Assembly: GCF_019578655.1 (NCBI RefSeq)
Contig: NC_063264.1
Span: 6,675,213 to 6,739,212, forward strand
DNA: 64,000 nucleotides
Source of the DNA: Ricinus communis
Lineage: Eukaryota; Streptophyta; Magnoliopsida; Malpighiales; Euphorbiaceae
Direction of reading: 5' to 3'
Both the position numbers and the translations under genes were made by a program. The notes beneath the pieces were generated by a model. It was not told where the DNA came from, made no database searches, and was given only the letters and a program-made list of their open reading frames with translations. Within the stretch, counting starts at the first letter, position 1. The number at the start of each line of letters is the position of its first letter. Of this stretch, positions 1 through 12,192 are shown piece after piece.

Positions 1-1282
1 ATAGAAAGGCTTAATTGTCCCGTATTATTTAATTTAAGTATTTAATTCTTCCGACTTAAAGTTTAAAACTTTAATTAAAATTTAACCAAAATTTGAAGAG
101 TTATGCATAATTTTTACCTTTATATTAACTAATAACCCAATAGAGACCGGACTACAAGAAGACAAGGTATCATGCCATTATTTATCTTAAATCATAGGAT
201 CTCAGATTACTAAAAATGTGTTTTCTCTAATCATTCTCTATATAAATAACAACATGTAATATATATGCAAGTTTAATTTGATATATATTTCAAGTTAAGT
301 AAGGTTTTAAAAATTTAAATTTGAAATTAATTTAAATTATTAAATTAAGTTTATATATATATATATATATATATCCCTCTCCACATCAAACTCTCTTTTT
401 TAAAAAAGATATTTAAGGAGAGGCTAAAAATCCTAAAACAGACAACAGCTACACTTTTTCTTTTTTTTTACTTTGAATAAACTCTTAATTTCTTTATTCT
501 TTAATAATTTTTATATTGAAAAAGGAAGAGTATTTTGATGAGAGTGGAATAATAAATCTAAATTCTTACTTCCTCACTATAAAATGAGATTTATTTTGCA
601 TTATTCAAGGGCTGTATTTTTAACTGCACACAGAAGAAAATTTTGTTTTGTTATTCAACTTTGCTGACAATTGCTACACTCTTCTCAGAGGAATTCACGT
701 AGCTGTTAAAACCATGTGGCTACCAAATGTGAGGAATTCCAAAATAGCTGCAGTCAAGCCTGCCCGTCATCCCTCGTCAGGGAAGGAACCAATTCAAACT
801 TGAAAGCTACACTTATTACAAACTCCCATTAGAGAGGTTTTTGGTTGAATATATATATATATATATAATGCAATTGCCAATTTGCTGTTGGATTCTTTCA
901 TGTTCATCCTCCTAAATATTACTACCAAACTGGGTGAATGTCAATGCCGTTTTTGTATAGTTTAATGCAAATTTATTTCCTTAGTAATTGCATATCTTAC
1001 TTAGTTTAAGAAAACACTAAGGTAGGTTTTAGCGCCTTGCTTGCTTTTTTTCTTCTGATCAAGTTGCCTGACAGCCCGAGTTTTGGACTTATGACCTCAC
1101 TTTTAATTATCTACAGGAGTATTAATCATCTGAAGTTTAATGCACGATTAGAATTAAATTTAACAAATATTTTCTGAATAGAAATTCCATCAAGGTCAAG
1201 CAATAGACAGAATTTGATTAGAAAGTAAAACTAGAATCACCTATGAGATACTAAATGTATTTTCCTGTTTATCCTGTTTCAG
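1..1282. other. AT-rich intergenic DNA upstream of P450 remnant
   Basis: No gene was recognised on either strand. There are two TA dinucleotide tracts, at 352-374 and 850-867. The last 40 bases resemble the 3' end of an intron, with a pyrimidine-rich stretch and a CAG acceptor at 1280-1282 just before P450 exon 2. No P450 exon 1 sequence is visible upstream, so the 5' half of that gene was lost or replaced. Confidence 0.7.
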
Positions 1283-1900
1283 GACATATTCGTTGCAGGC
1301 AGCGAGACATCATCAACAACAGTGGAATGGGCGGTGTCCGAAATGCTGAAGAATCCAAGACTGCTGGAAAAGGCACAAGCAGAGGTAAGAAAGGTCTATA
1401 GTAAAAAAAGAAATTTAGATGAAACAGACTTTCATGAATTAGATTGCTTAAAGTTAGTAATCAAAGAAACATTGAGATTACATCCTCCTGCTTCATTGCT
1501 GATTCCAAGAGAATGTAACGAGACGTGAGATTAATGGGTATGAAATACCAGAAAAATCCAAAGTCATTGTTAATGCATGGGCGCTAGGAAGGGATCCAAA
1601 TCATTGGGCTGAAGCTGAAGCATTCAATCCAGAGAGATTTATAGGTAGTTCCGTCGACTACAAAGGGAACAGTTTTGAATATATAAACATTTGGTGCTGG
1701 AAGGAGGATTTGCCCTGGCATGTTGTTCGGCATAGCTAATGTTGAACTTCCACTTGCACAATTTTTATACCATTTTGATTGGAAACTTCCTGATGGGCAG
1801 AAACTTGAACTACTTGACATGCCTGAATCTCGCCGTCTCAGTTGGAAGAAAGAATGATCTGCAATTGATCCCTGTTCCATATCATCCGCCATCCCTTTAA
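1283..1900 (+). pseudogene. Cytochrome P450 (CYP71-clan) pseudogene, exon 2 only
   Basis: This matches exon 2 of the intact P450 at 8966-10597 along its whole length. It starts after a preserved intron acceptor and opens with the I-helix motif AGSETSST, followed by the KETLR helix-K motif. A one-base loss near 1526 shifts the frame into a TGA. An extra base near 1688 comes just before the haem loop, which would read [10 protein letters not shown] in the shifted frame. A third frame change lies near 1830. The related stop codon is at 1898-1900, and AATAAA polyadenylation signals follow at 1985 and 2005. No exon 1 is present. It is a dead tandem copy of the neighbouring P450; the three indels make a sequencing artefact unlikely. 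Confidence 0.9.
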
Positions 1901-2759
1901 CCAGATGATCTCCACTTTCATATCATCTAGAGCAAAACGGAGGCTGTCTCTTCCATTTCAGTTTAATTAGACTTTTAATATTTCAATAAAGATTTTCCAA
2001 CATCAATAAAGCCGTTTTATTTCTTTCGTTTGTTAAGAAATGCAGAAGAATCATTTACTTTTTTCTTTCATTAGTTGTTTATTGATTGAAGGTGTTCAAT
2101 TAGTTCAGAGAGCCAAGTACTACAGAAAGAACTATATATCATAAACATATATATTAATATAGCAATAGAATAAAATAAAAAAGATTTTACTTTCTTCTTT
2201 TAATTATTATAAAATTTCAAGCAAGTAAATCTTTTGTCCTCAACTTCTCACAAAAATTTATTTTAACTATTTATACTCTCTCACATGTATAATTAATAAA
2301 TCATCATATCATTATAGATATAATCTATAATATATAATATATATTAAAGCATGTAAGGAGAACCCACTAAAATCCCTTAGAATTAATAGTAATTAGTAAT
2401 TTTAATTTAATTTTATATGTAATAAATTTAATTTTTTAATTCTAATAGAATTAATTAGTGATTAATCTAATTTTATCATAAATTTTATCATGATTTTATG
2501 TATATTTTTAATTTTATAAGAAACTGATGAACTAACGCATCACACTATATATAAATATATATGATGAAGTTCGAATAATTAAATATTTGTAAAAAAATTG
2601 ACACAAAAAGGTTTTAAAAAATATATGATATTTTTAATTGTATTTTCAAAAAACATATAAAATTTAACCATATAGTTTAACCTTTTGACAAAAAGAGTCA
2701 TGTGACTTTTTTGTATACTTTAGTACCGTAAGAATTAAGATATTAACAATTTGCACTGA
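1901..2759. other. AT-rich intergenic DNA
   Basis: The stretch is very AT-rich. Apart from the old polyadenylation signals of the P450 remnant near 1985-2010, I see no gene, RNA or clear repeat in it. Confidence 0.6.
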
Positions 2760-3720
2760 TATTCAATAAAATTGTTAATTCAATAGTTGTAATTTATTCA
2801 TTCGGTATAAATTGGTCATGATTCCACTGTCATTCCACTCCTTACTAACTTAGCTTTCATCTAAAATTAATCATGTCAATTTATATAGAGTTTAGAGAGA
2901 AAATAGTCTTACAATTTGATTTTTTTTTTTAATTCTAATCAATTCTAGTGAGTTTGGAATGATCAAACAATAGTAGATAACTCTATACTTTGTAATATAT
3001 CTAACAAGACCGATTTTGCAGGGATCAAACTTTATTTTAAATTCATTTTTTAAAGCTATTAGCAACATTAATGACTTTAGACATTATTGGCACCATAATT
3101 ATTTTTTAGACCCAAGCTATTGGAAAGCAGAATTTTGAGTCTAATTTAATTAATTAATTAATTATATAGGGTCAATGGTTTACAAAAAGAGCCTATTAAA
3201 AGTAGAGCACAAACTGACATTTAGCACCAAGATAGGAGTTACTTGTCACTCTCTAGAAAATAACTCCCCAAATAGCTGAGATAACGAGGCTCCAAATGCT
3301 GAAAAACAATACACACGGCTCCAATATTTTATTTTCTCAAAATGCAGTTAACTTGGAGCACTCTATAAATAGAAGATGAATACATTGATAAAGGGAATAA
3401 CGACAACAACAACTAACAAACAAATTCTACAAGTTCTTCAATCATTCAAGCTTTTTTAATTACTCAAACTTTATTTATTTTAGTTGTAATACTTTTCAAA
3501 TACAAGCATTATTTCAATTCTAGCTTTTCAATTTCAAGTTGTTATTATATTTTCAACAGTGTTGATATTATCACTGATGCTATTCAAATTTCCACCAAAC
3601 AGATATAGATTTCTAACAATATAATTCTTAGGCTACTAAAGTATCAAAAAAAAATACAGGACCTCTTGTGGCAAAAAAATTAAACCACAAGGTCAATTTC
3701 TATATTTTTTATTCAATTGA
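2760..3720 (+). repeat. Dispersed repeat, copy 1 (interrupted)
   Basis: The parts at about 2790-3090 and 3610-3690 match the block at 14110-14500 in the same orientation. Shared landmarks are a GTTTAGAGAGAAAATA segment, a poly-T run followed by AATTCTAATCAA, and a final stretch reading AAGATTAAACCACA or close to it. The two copies are clearly diverged. Copy 1 is split by about 500 bp of unrelated sequence. No coding capacity was found and the family is unknown. Confidence 0.6.
3110..3610 (+). mobile_element. Promoter-bearing insert in repeat copy 1 (LTR- or pararetrovirus-like)
   Basis: This segment is absent from the sister repeat at 14110-14500. It carries a strong TATA box, CTCTATAAATAGAAG at 3361-3375, followed by a leader-like stretch rich in CAACAA and later in T/A. 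That is the usual look of the promoter and R-U5 part of a plant LTR or a pararetroviral leader. No clean TG/CA ends, target duplication or primer site were found, so the class is uncertain. An ordinary host promoter without a gene is a less likely alternative. Confidence 0.35.
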
Positions 3721-5221
3721 TATATTAATTCATTATAATACTTCATTAGTAGGAATATTATAAATAAGTTATTTTATATGATGAATATATTTTTATATAT
3801 ATTAAATTAATTATCCTTTAAAATGTCTCTCTATATATATAATATAATATATATAATTAAATTTTTGCTATATTTTATTATAACTTAAAATCTAATTATT
3901 TATTAAGTTTGTGGAGTATATAATAATATATGAGATTTAATTTTTTAGATAATTTTATATTTTAATTCTTATAATAATTAATAACTTGCGTCATTTTCCC
4001 GTTTTTCTGTTGTTATCTTTATTAGTCTGCAATAATTGGTCCTATGGTCAAGAGAGTTGAAGCTGAATATTCAAAAGTTTCATTAATTTGGTGACAAGGA
4101 CTTTTTGCAACGTCATAATATTTCTATGAAATATTATTTAATTGTGAAGTAAATGCCTTAAATGCAATCCACAAGGCGAAGAGAAAAGTAGATGTCAATC
4201 AATCGAAGATGAGATTTTTCTAGAAAGCATTGCCTTTTTCTTTTAAAGACCAATCAGAACACAGCAGAAGGAAAAGTACTAAGTTGCAACCTTAATATGT
4301 TGAACAAGATAATTGGACTCGACGGATTTAGCAGAAGATATTTTTTATTTTTATCGTAAAAAAATTATATTAATTAAGGATAATACACTCACGTATCAAT
4401 CAATTAGTTACTTAATAATTAAATTTTTTTATATGTCAATCCAATTCAACATTATAGAATTTTTAACGATATTGGACTAAAAGATAAAAATAAATTAAAC
4501 TATAGACTCCCTAAAGAATAAGAATTAAATAAGAGATATGCAATTATATGATATCTTTTGATACTTTTTTTCTAAATTATTTGTTTCTATTATTGGGCAT
4601 CAAAGTTTATGGTGAGACAGACAAAAGAATTGGAGGTAGTAATAATAAAGGATAAGTATAAAAAGAACACCGTGCGACAACTTTCAGTATATAATTTTTT
4701 TAATTTTAATTTTATTATTTTTTGGGGTATTTTAATAAATAAAGACTTAATTGTTTAATTCAACATCTAATAAAATATTTTTAAAATAATAATAATTGAT
4801 TACTATAAATAATATTTAAATTTTATATTATTGTAAATAATTTAATTATATCGATTTTCAGTGAAATTAAGATATAGTTTTACGATTTTGATTAAATAAG
4901 TCAAGTTCTATTTAAATTAACATTAATACATGTATTTATTACTAAAATTAAAGGGAGGACTTAAATTATGTTGTATATTGTCTTTTTATCATCGAGATTA
5001 TTTAAATAAGCTTTTTATTTATACTAACTTATTTGCCTATAACTAAGTATTATGTGTATGCATAGACATATATGGGTGTGTGTGTTAAAATAAATAGGAT
5101 AATTGTTGTAAGGGTACTGTAGTATGGTTGTTTTATATGGAAGGGTTTATGAGTAAGTTTTCAAAAATTGCAAAATTTATTTTTGGTCCCTAGCAAGAGA
5201 CCCACAAAAAATCCCATACTC
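3721..5221. other. AT-rich intergenic DNA
   Basis: No open frame, RNA gene or repeat family was recognised. The block at about 4060-4330 is less AT-rich than its surroundings but does not translate to anything I recognise. Confidence 0.55.
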
Positions 5222-6768
5222 TTCTTTGCATAGACACTTTCGGATTTCAATTCTAACGCCGTTGACTGTACCGGTTTTTAAAATCCAATATTTTTCAGAC
5301 ATGCAGAATTTCAGATATTTGACTCGGAACAATTTAACTGGATCTTAAAAATTATTAAAAAATATTAAATCTATTAATTGGTAACTATAATTATTTTGAT
5401 TTAATTTATTTAATTTATTGATTAATGATAAATATTATGAATTAATTAATGTGATTAATTATTTTTCAGATGTAATAATTGTAATTGGAAATAATTAAAT
5501 TAGATACCAAAAAATTATTTATAAGTTAGTTGTGGAATAAATATTAATGCCGGACTTATTATTATTAATTTTGGATTGTGGTGTGCTGAAGAGTTTAGAA
5601 AATAATGTAACTATGGGTGACAAGACTCTTGTTTAATATATAATAAAATTAAAAGTGTTTTTAGCAGGTTCTGGACCTGTTATAAGGGAGATAAATGTTC
5701 GTATTTTAGGGGAGGTTCTGCCAAATTTTCGGTAAAATTTACATGTCAGAATTTTTAGGCAGTTTAAATCTAGCATTCTAGAGCTGGGATTAATTATGAA
5801 ATTTATTTTAATTTAATTATTTTCATAAATAGATAATTCATCGGTTCAACCAGCTCCACCTAAGGCATAAGAGCAGTTGGAGAAAACTCGAGAGAACTGT
5901 GAGTTAAAGTCATATAATCTATTGTACGTGTCATACTTGAATTTAAATGTAAATCTTTTTTATGAATAATTATTATGGTTATTATTAGTAGTATAAGTAT
6001 TACTAAATTTTATTTTCATTATTATCTATATTATTATTATTATTATTGTTGTTGTTATTGTTGTTGTTTCAATTATTATTATTATGAACATTCCATTGTT
6101 AAATTATATCGTTCAACTAATTTTAGTAGTTTATGTTAATTGAATAAAATTATTATTGTTTGAGTATCAAGTTACTTTTAATATTACTGGTGCTAAATAT
6201 ATATAGTGGCTCAGGATGGGACAACAGTAGAATATGTCACCTGATGGGTTGTATCAGGACCGTACGCACCTGTATAAAGTAGAAACATATAATAGAGGAA
6301 TTTTAAGTGATGTGCCCTAGTCGAGATAAAGTAGAAACATGTAATAGAAACCTGATGGACTTGACATAATTATTTTTCTTATATTTTTGACTATTTAAAT
6401 TTCTAGATACTCCGTAATATTTATATTCAGAATTAATATTTCCATCCGGTATATTGGACAATCTGGCAATGTATTAATTTTATTGTTGCTGATGAATCAA
6501 TATGATTTCCATTGTGTTTATGTATAAGTGTTAATAGACATAGCGTTTGGCATTTTATAACTTAATTATAATTAAGTTAGTGACTAATCAAGCTTGCTAT
6601 AGATTTCGACGGTTCTTAAATCTATCCATTTCCTAATATCGATCATGAAATTACAGATCGGATCGTAACATATATGGTAAAAAAATGTATTTCATCGTTA
6701 AAAAGTATCGATTGGCAATTATTTGGCTATCTTTACTCTAATTATCCATCATTATGTGGGTCGTGACA
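5222..6768 (+). mobile_element. Truncated LTR-like repeat (Ty3/gypsy type), + orientation
   Basis: The segment is similar to the reverse complement of the solo LTR at 29393-31092. The best shared parts are 5222-5330 (TTTGCATAGRCA then a GTACCRG stretch), 5840-5950 (CAGCTCCACCT, TCATATAATC) and 6205-6330, where both copies read CACCTGATGGGTTG and GTGATGTGCCCT. It ends at GTCGTGACA (6760-6768), which matches the end of the other copy. About 500 bp near 5330-5830 has no counterpart there, and the 5' end is missing. No coding sequence was found. Confidence 0.55.
6030..6086. repeat. ATT/GTT trinucleotide repeat
   Basis: A run of ATT units passes into GTT units and back to ATT. It lies inside the truncated LTR-like repeat; the other LTR copy has related but shorter trinucleotide runs (on the opposite strand near 30430-30530). 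Confidence 0.8.
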
Positions 6769-8094
6769 ATTATCATATTTTTCATATTTAATAATATGAA
6801 TTTGGAACTTAACAACTAAAAACGTCATTGTTTGACCGTTAGATCTATCTCATCGAATCGATGACTTCTTAAATCGATTTCATTGAATCCTTATAAAGCG
6901 ATATTTTTAAATTATAAGATACATTTTTCTTGTCATTGATATATAGCTATACACATTTTTGTTTATCTAAAAAAAACATACTAAAAATTATAGACTAGTG
7001 AAATAACATAATTTTTTATACTTATTTATAATAATAATAAAAAGATGAGTAAGTATTAGAAATCCCACATCGTTAAAAAATAAGAGACATAAAGAATTTA
7101 TAAGGATAAAAATCTAACCGATCAAGTGACTAATTCTAGCTATTTTAATACTGATTAGACTCAAATCTAAATCTATTAATTGAATTCTAATATTTTCTCA
7201 TTCATTCAAATTATAATACTATGTTATCTTACTTTGGTAGACATGGAGCTTCCTTTTCAACCTTCAACAATCAAAAGCATGTCACGTTTTTCTGAAGGTC
7301 GAAGTCAAAAACATTGCACTGGAAATGGAAAAGTATAGAATGGAAATTTTGGAGGCCATGAGTTCTCTTGTTTTGTGCTATGGAGGTTTTGATTATTCTC
7401 TTTGGAAACAAAAACTGGTACATGTGGGATCCGACGCCGTCTGGTTTTAGAAAAGTCGTTTATAAGTTTCTAATTTACTCTTTTTGATATTTTTCTCTTT
7501 TTAAATTGTCTTTTTAAAGAAAGTTAATTTATCTAATTAAAACTTAAAAAGAAATTGAATCAATTAAGATAAGAATATATATAAATTTACTGTAATAAAA
7601 TTATTTATCAAATAATTTACCATATTATTAATATTCCATTAAGATAAGAATATGAAAAACAAATAATTGCAAATGAACCTCGTATTGAAGCAGCCCTCGT
7701 GCATCTATTTTTGTCTTTATATTATATACGATAAATACAGGGAAAACGGCTTTCCACCCTTTTACATATATAACCTTCTACTCCTTTTTCCGCTGGCCGC
7801 ACCACTATTATTAATATTTTAATTATAAATAATAATATAAATAAGGATAAGATTTATGTAAAATTGTATTATATGTTAGAATATAAAAATAATTTTAAAA
7901 ATTTAAATATATTTTTAAATTTTATTAATATAATATAAAAATTATTTTAAATATATTTATTAATTAATTTTGGTATTATATATAAATATTTATTTCAAAT
8001 ATAGTTATTTCTCACTGAACAATTATATTAATCCGTTTGAAAGGTTTAAAAATGATCAACCATTCATAATTGATCTAACCTAATCAACTCCTTA
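6769..8094. other. AT-rich intergenic DNA with a possible LTR fragment
   Basis: No gene is supported. At 7058-7080 the sequence AGAAATCCCACATCG followed by an A-rich run resembles the start of many small plant LTR/TRIM elements, and the following 130 bp would fit a fragment of one. No ends or target duplication are visible. The stretch at 7240-7450 is less AT-rich but unrecognised. Confidence 0.45.
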
Positions 8095-8560
8095 GCATAT
8101 CACTCTTTCTCATCATCTACCAATTGATTCAATATTTTTATTTATTTAAATAATATTATTTTAATTAAAATTTATTAATAATATTTATTTTAAAATAATT
8201 TGATGTAATTAATTTTATAATTTATGACATATAATTATTATTTTAAAATCATATTTAATAGCTAAATAATTATAATATTTATAATTTATTAATAAAATTT
8301 AAATTTAAATTTTTACCTTGAAAATAATTTTTATAATAAAACAATTTAACTAAACAAAGTTAATCATAACACTTTTAATTACTATAAATTATTTTTATTA
8401 ATTTTTATTATTAATATATTATAATAAAATAAAATATATTTAAAAATAAATTAAATGATCATTTAACATTATTATCAGTAACCACTAATAAAATTTTATA
8501 AAATTATTTAATTTATCGGCTATTAACTATCAGTCTCTAATTACCAGCTGTATTACTCGA
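8095..8560. repeat. Diverged relative of the TGTTTGGTTC element
   Basis: The AT-rich stretch resembles the interiors of the elements at 21138-21797 and 32831-33397. Shared parts include AAATTTATTAATA runs in the left half and a closing segment close to TTATCGGCTATTAACTATCAG. The low complexity makes chance similarity possible. Confidence 0.35.
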
Positions 8561-8883
8561 TCAAAATAAATAAATTCTACAAACATATAGTTCACGTTAT
8601 TATTTATAAATGTATTTATCTTAGTGGTCTGGTTATTCTTCGTTGGGAAAGAAAATTCAAGTGATGAGAACGACACTTTTGCAAATTTATTATTTAATAT
8701 TGAATGTAATTTATTTTTTATTGTAAAATTAAAAGGCATCATATATATGACTTGCCTAATTCCTCCAAAAATGTTAAGCTAGCTGAGCCCAAGCAATCCT
8801 CTCGTCACTGCATTGGAAAAAACGTCTTCCATTCGCATTACAAAAAGCTTAGTCAACAAAGGCTGTCTCATTAATTCTTTGCC

Positions 8884-8895
8884 TATATATATAAA
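8884..8895 (+). promoter_or_regulatory. Candidate TATA box of the P450 gene
   Basis: TATATATATAAA lies about 70 bases upstream of the ATG at 8966, a normal distance for a plant core promoter with a short leader. It was found by pattern and position only. Confidence 0.5.
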
Positions 8896-8965
8896 GGTGT
8901 GAGGCATTTCATCAAATGGAACCATAACTCTAGTACCACTTTCTTTTCCCTCCACTTTGATCATC

Positions 8966-10597
8966 ATGTCCCTTTCGTTTCTTATACTTTCCCTGATCTT
9001 CATCTATATGGTGCTGAAACTATGGAAGAGATCAAATTCCAAGCACTCCACTCTGAAAAATCTTCCTCCAGGACCAACTAAGCTTCCTCTTATAGGAAAC
9101 ATGCACCAACTTCTTGGCTCTCTACCCCATCATCGCTTAAGAGACTTAGCCAAGAAATATGGAAGCATTATGCATCTTCAGCTTGGTGAAGTTCCCCATG
9201 TAGTCGTTTCATCACCTGAAGCTGCAAAAGAAGTGATGAAAACTCATGATATTGTCTTTGCTCAGAGGCCTTTTCTGTTAGCCGCCAGTGTTATAACTTA
9301 TAACTTCACAGACATCGCATTTTCCCCATATTCAGATTACTGGAGACAGCTACGAAAGATTTGTGTGCTCGAATTGCTGAGCGCGAAGCGTGTGCAATCT
9401 TTCAGATCAATCAGGGAAGAGGAGGTATCAAATCTGATTAATACCTTAACTTCTTTTTCTGGGAAGCCATTCAACTTCAGCAGGAAGCTGTTTTCTTCAA
9501 CGTATGGTATTGCTGCTCGAGCTAGTTTTGGTAAGAAATACAAGGACCAAGAGGAATTTATAAAAGTTGCTCAACAAATGACAGAAGTGGCAGGAGGATT
9601 TAGTCTAGCAGATTTGTTCCCCTCTATTGCATTTCTGCATGTGATCAGTGGGATGAAGTCTAGACTTTTGAGGCTGAGGGATGATGGAGATAATATACTT
9701 GAAAACATCATTGATGATCACAGAGCTAGGAACATGACAGGAAAGACGAGTGGCGAAGGTGAAGACGATGATCTGGTTGATGTTCTTTTGAGGTTTCAGA
9801 AAGGAGGACAACTTGAATTTCCATTGACAACCAACAACATCAAAGCAGTCATCCTGGTTAGTGCATGCGCCTATTAATTAGACTTCTTTTGACATGTCTA
9901 TTATTCATCGCCATGTCCTGTTTTCTTACAGTCACAATTAACTATATGAATTCACAAAGGTATTGACATGTTGTTAATTCTATTTCAGGACATTTTCATC
10001 GCTGGCAGTGAGACATCATCAACAACAGTAGAATGGGCAATGTCAGAAATGTTGAGAAACCCAAGAGTGATGGAGAAGGCACAAGAAGAGGTGAGAAGGG
10101 TCTTTGGTAAGAAAGGAAACGTTGACGAAGCAGAGCTTCATGAGTTGAACTATTTAAAATTAGTTATCAAAGAAACTCTGAGATTACACCCTCCTGCTCC
10201 TCTGCTACTTCCCAGAGAAAGTAGAGAGAGCTGTGAGATTAATGGGTACTACATACCAGTCAACTCCAAAGTTATTGTCAATGCATGGGCAATCGGAAGG
10301 GATCCAAATAATTGGACTGAAGCTGAAACATTTTATCCAGAGAGATTTCTCGACAGTGCAATCGATTACAAGGGAAATTACTTCGAATTCATACCATTTG
10401 GTGCAGGAAGGAGAATGTGTCCTGGAATTTTGTTTGGTATGGCTAATGTTGAGCTTCCACTAGCACAATTTCTTTACCATTTTGATTGGAAACTTCCTGA
10501 TGGACTGGAGGCAGAAAGTCTTGATATGATGGAGGGTTTTGGCGCTACGGTTAGAAGGAAAAACGATCTACATTTGATTGCAATTCCCCACCATTAA
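8966..10597 (+). CDS. Cytochrome P450 monooxygenase, CYP71-clan (CYP71D/CYP726A-like)
   Basis: This is a two-exon gene: exon 1 8966-9856, intron 9857-9988 (GT...AG, phase 0), exon 2 9989-10597. It encodes 499 residues, the usual length for the family. Residues 1-20 form the hydrophobic ER anchor, followed by basic residues and the PPGP hinge at 34-37. The I-helix motif AGSETS is at 302-307, ExxR at E359-R362, PERF at 414-417, and the haem loop [11 protein letters not shown] has its cysteine ligand at 441. All catalytic landmarks are intact. The ATG at 8966 is the first in frame. Members of this group oxidise hydrophobic substrates, often terpenoids, at the ER with a P450 reductase; the substrate cannot be read from the sequence. 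It is the only intact member of a tandem array with remnants on both sides. Confidence 0.95.
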
Positions 10598-10729
10598 GAT
10601 GTTCATCTTGTATTATTAGCTAAAGCCAAAAACAGCTTGTATTGCTGCTGGCTTACATATTTACTAATTCTACCTAGAAGTTTAAGAATAATGGGGTAAG
10701 GATTTCTATTAGGTTTGTTTCAAAACAGG

Positions 10730-10735
10730 AATAAA
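10730..10735 (+). terminator. Candidate polyadenylation signal of the P450 gene
   Basis: AATAAA lies 133 bases after the stop codon and is followed by T-rich sequence. Both the position and the context fit a plant 3' end. Confidence 0.5.
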
Positions 10736-11960
10736 ACTGTAATTTCTTTTTTTTATCACAAGCTTTTTTTTTTTTGTTTCATATAAATATATTTGCCCAC
10801 ATGACAGCTGAAGAGAAAATATTTACAGAATTTCCTGTTAATCCATAATGCAACACCTAGCAAATCATCTGAAATCCCAAAACCAATGCTACTTCTCCAC
10901 TAATCTGTTTCCTCATCTTAAAGAAAAAGGACCATGGATTATAAGCTGTTCAAGCGATGATGATAACAATAACTTGGGTAAATTAAAAAGAAAAATGATC
11001 AGTATAATCCTGGTCTGATTCACCTGGCAGTTGTTGGGTAGTTGCTGCTTTACCTCTAAGAACTAAAAACAAAAAAATTCTGCAAGAACTCTAGATAAAA
11101 TACTTTGACTTTTCTCTTCAATTAAATTCTATCAATTATCTCTACTTTTTAAATTTTTGCTTTAGTAATTTCCAATTACGTTTTGACTCAAAATTTAATA
11201 GGTAACAAAAATTATTATTCTCATTTATAAATGATTAATTAAAATTTTAAGTGGTTTTATTTAAGATTTAGCTAAATTAATAATTTATTATTTTTTATCA
11301 GAATTTAAAAAACAATCGAAAAAACATAAAATCTTTGTTAATTTAAATTTAGATAGAAAATTAATTAAAATAATGACAATATGGTGAGCAACAGTTTACA
11401 GAAAGAAAATGTGGAAAAATATTATTTATTTTGATTAGTCATTGGTGGTCGCATCTCCTCCGAGCATTCGGGCAATAATTACAATATCTCTCATTATCTT
11501 GTTAATTAGAAAAGTCAATTATATGAAAGGATTTTTCATAACAAAGAAGATTAAAACAAACTCTATATTTTCAACAGGAAATTCTGGTCCGAGTTTTTTT
11601 TCAAATGATAGAAAAGTTTGAACTATATATATTTTCATATTAACTCCATGACTATATTTTAGTCCAAACTTTAAATATTTAAGGATTATTATTTTGATTT
11701 TTTTTTTTTAAAAAAGTTTGAATAAACCAGAAGTAGTCAATATATGATGCAATTGATTTTTCGTTATTTTTTTTAGAATAAAATTTAATTTATTTTTTGC
11801 GTTTAATTGACTTCTTTTCATCTTATTTGCAGCTAATTTAATCCTGTACTTACCATATTCAGTTAAAATGGCAACGTATTCTTTTAATTGCAAAATCTAA
11901 AAGAGGACCCTCTGTAAATCCAAAGAAAGATTTGAAATTCTACCAAAGATCAGAGGAAAA
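10736..11960. other. Intergenic DNA between P450 gene and N-terminal remnant
   Basis: The sequence is AT-rich with no recognisable gene. The ordinary 3' flank of the P450 runs to about 10800; the rest holds nothing that I can identify. Confidence 0.6.
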
Positions 11961-12192
11961 ATGGTACTTCAATTTCCTTCCTTCCATCTGCTTTTCCCAC
12001 TCCTCCTGTTTATCTTTATGGCATTCTTGATAATGGAAAGACCAGACACCAAAAATCTGCCACCGGGGTCATGGAAACTACCCATAATAGAAAGCATTCA
12101 ATAGTATACTTGCTTCTCTATCCCACCACTGCCTCCATAACCTGGCTAAGAAGTTTGGACCTTTAATGCAACTTCAACTCGGTGAAGTTAAC
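11961..12192 (+). pseudogene. Cytochrome P450 N-terminal remnant
   Basis: From the ATG at 11961 the frame gives a hydrophobic anchor rich in L and F, then a KNLPPGSWKLPII hinge matching the CYP71-type [13 protein letters not shown] of the intact gene. A frame change near 12100 is followed, in another frame, by a segment equivalent to residues 55-85 of the intact P450 (HHCLHNLAKKFGPLMQLQLGE). Homology stops at about 12192, exactly where an LTR-like sequence starts. It is the 5' end of a third tandem P450 copy, probably cut by an insertion. No later exon parts were found downstream. Confidence 0.85.

Noticed and set aside
352..374. CRISPR-like or functional tandem repeats
   Set aside because: This and other short tracts are simple TA, GT or ATT microsatellites; no spaced repeats of CRISPR type exist in the window.
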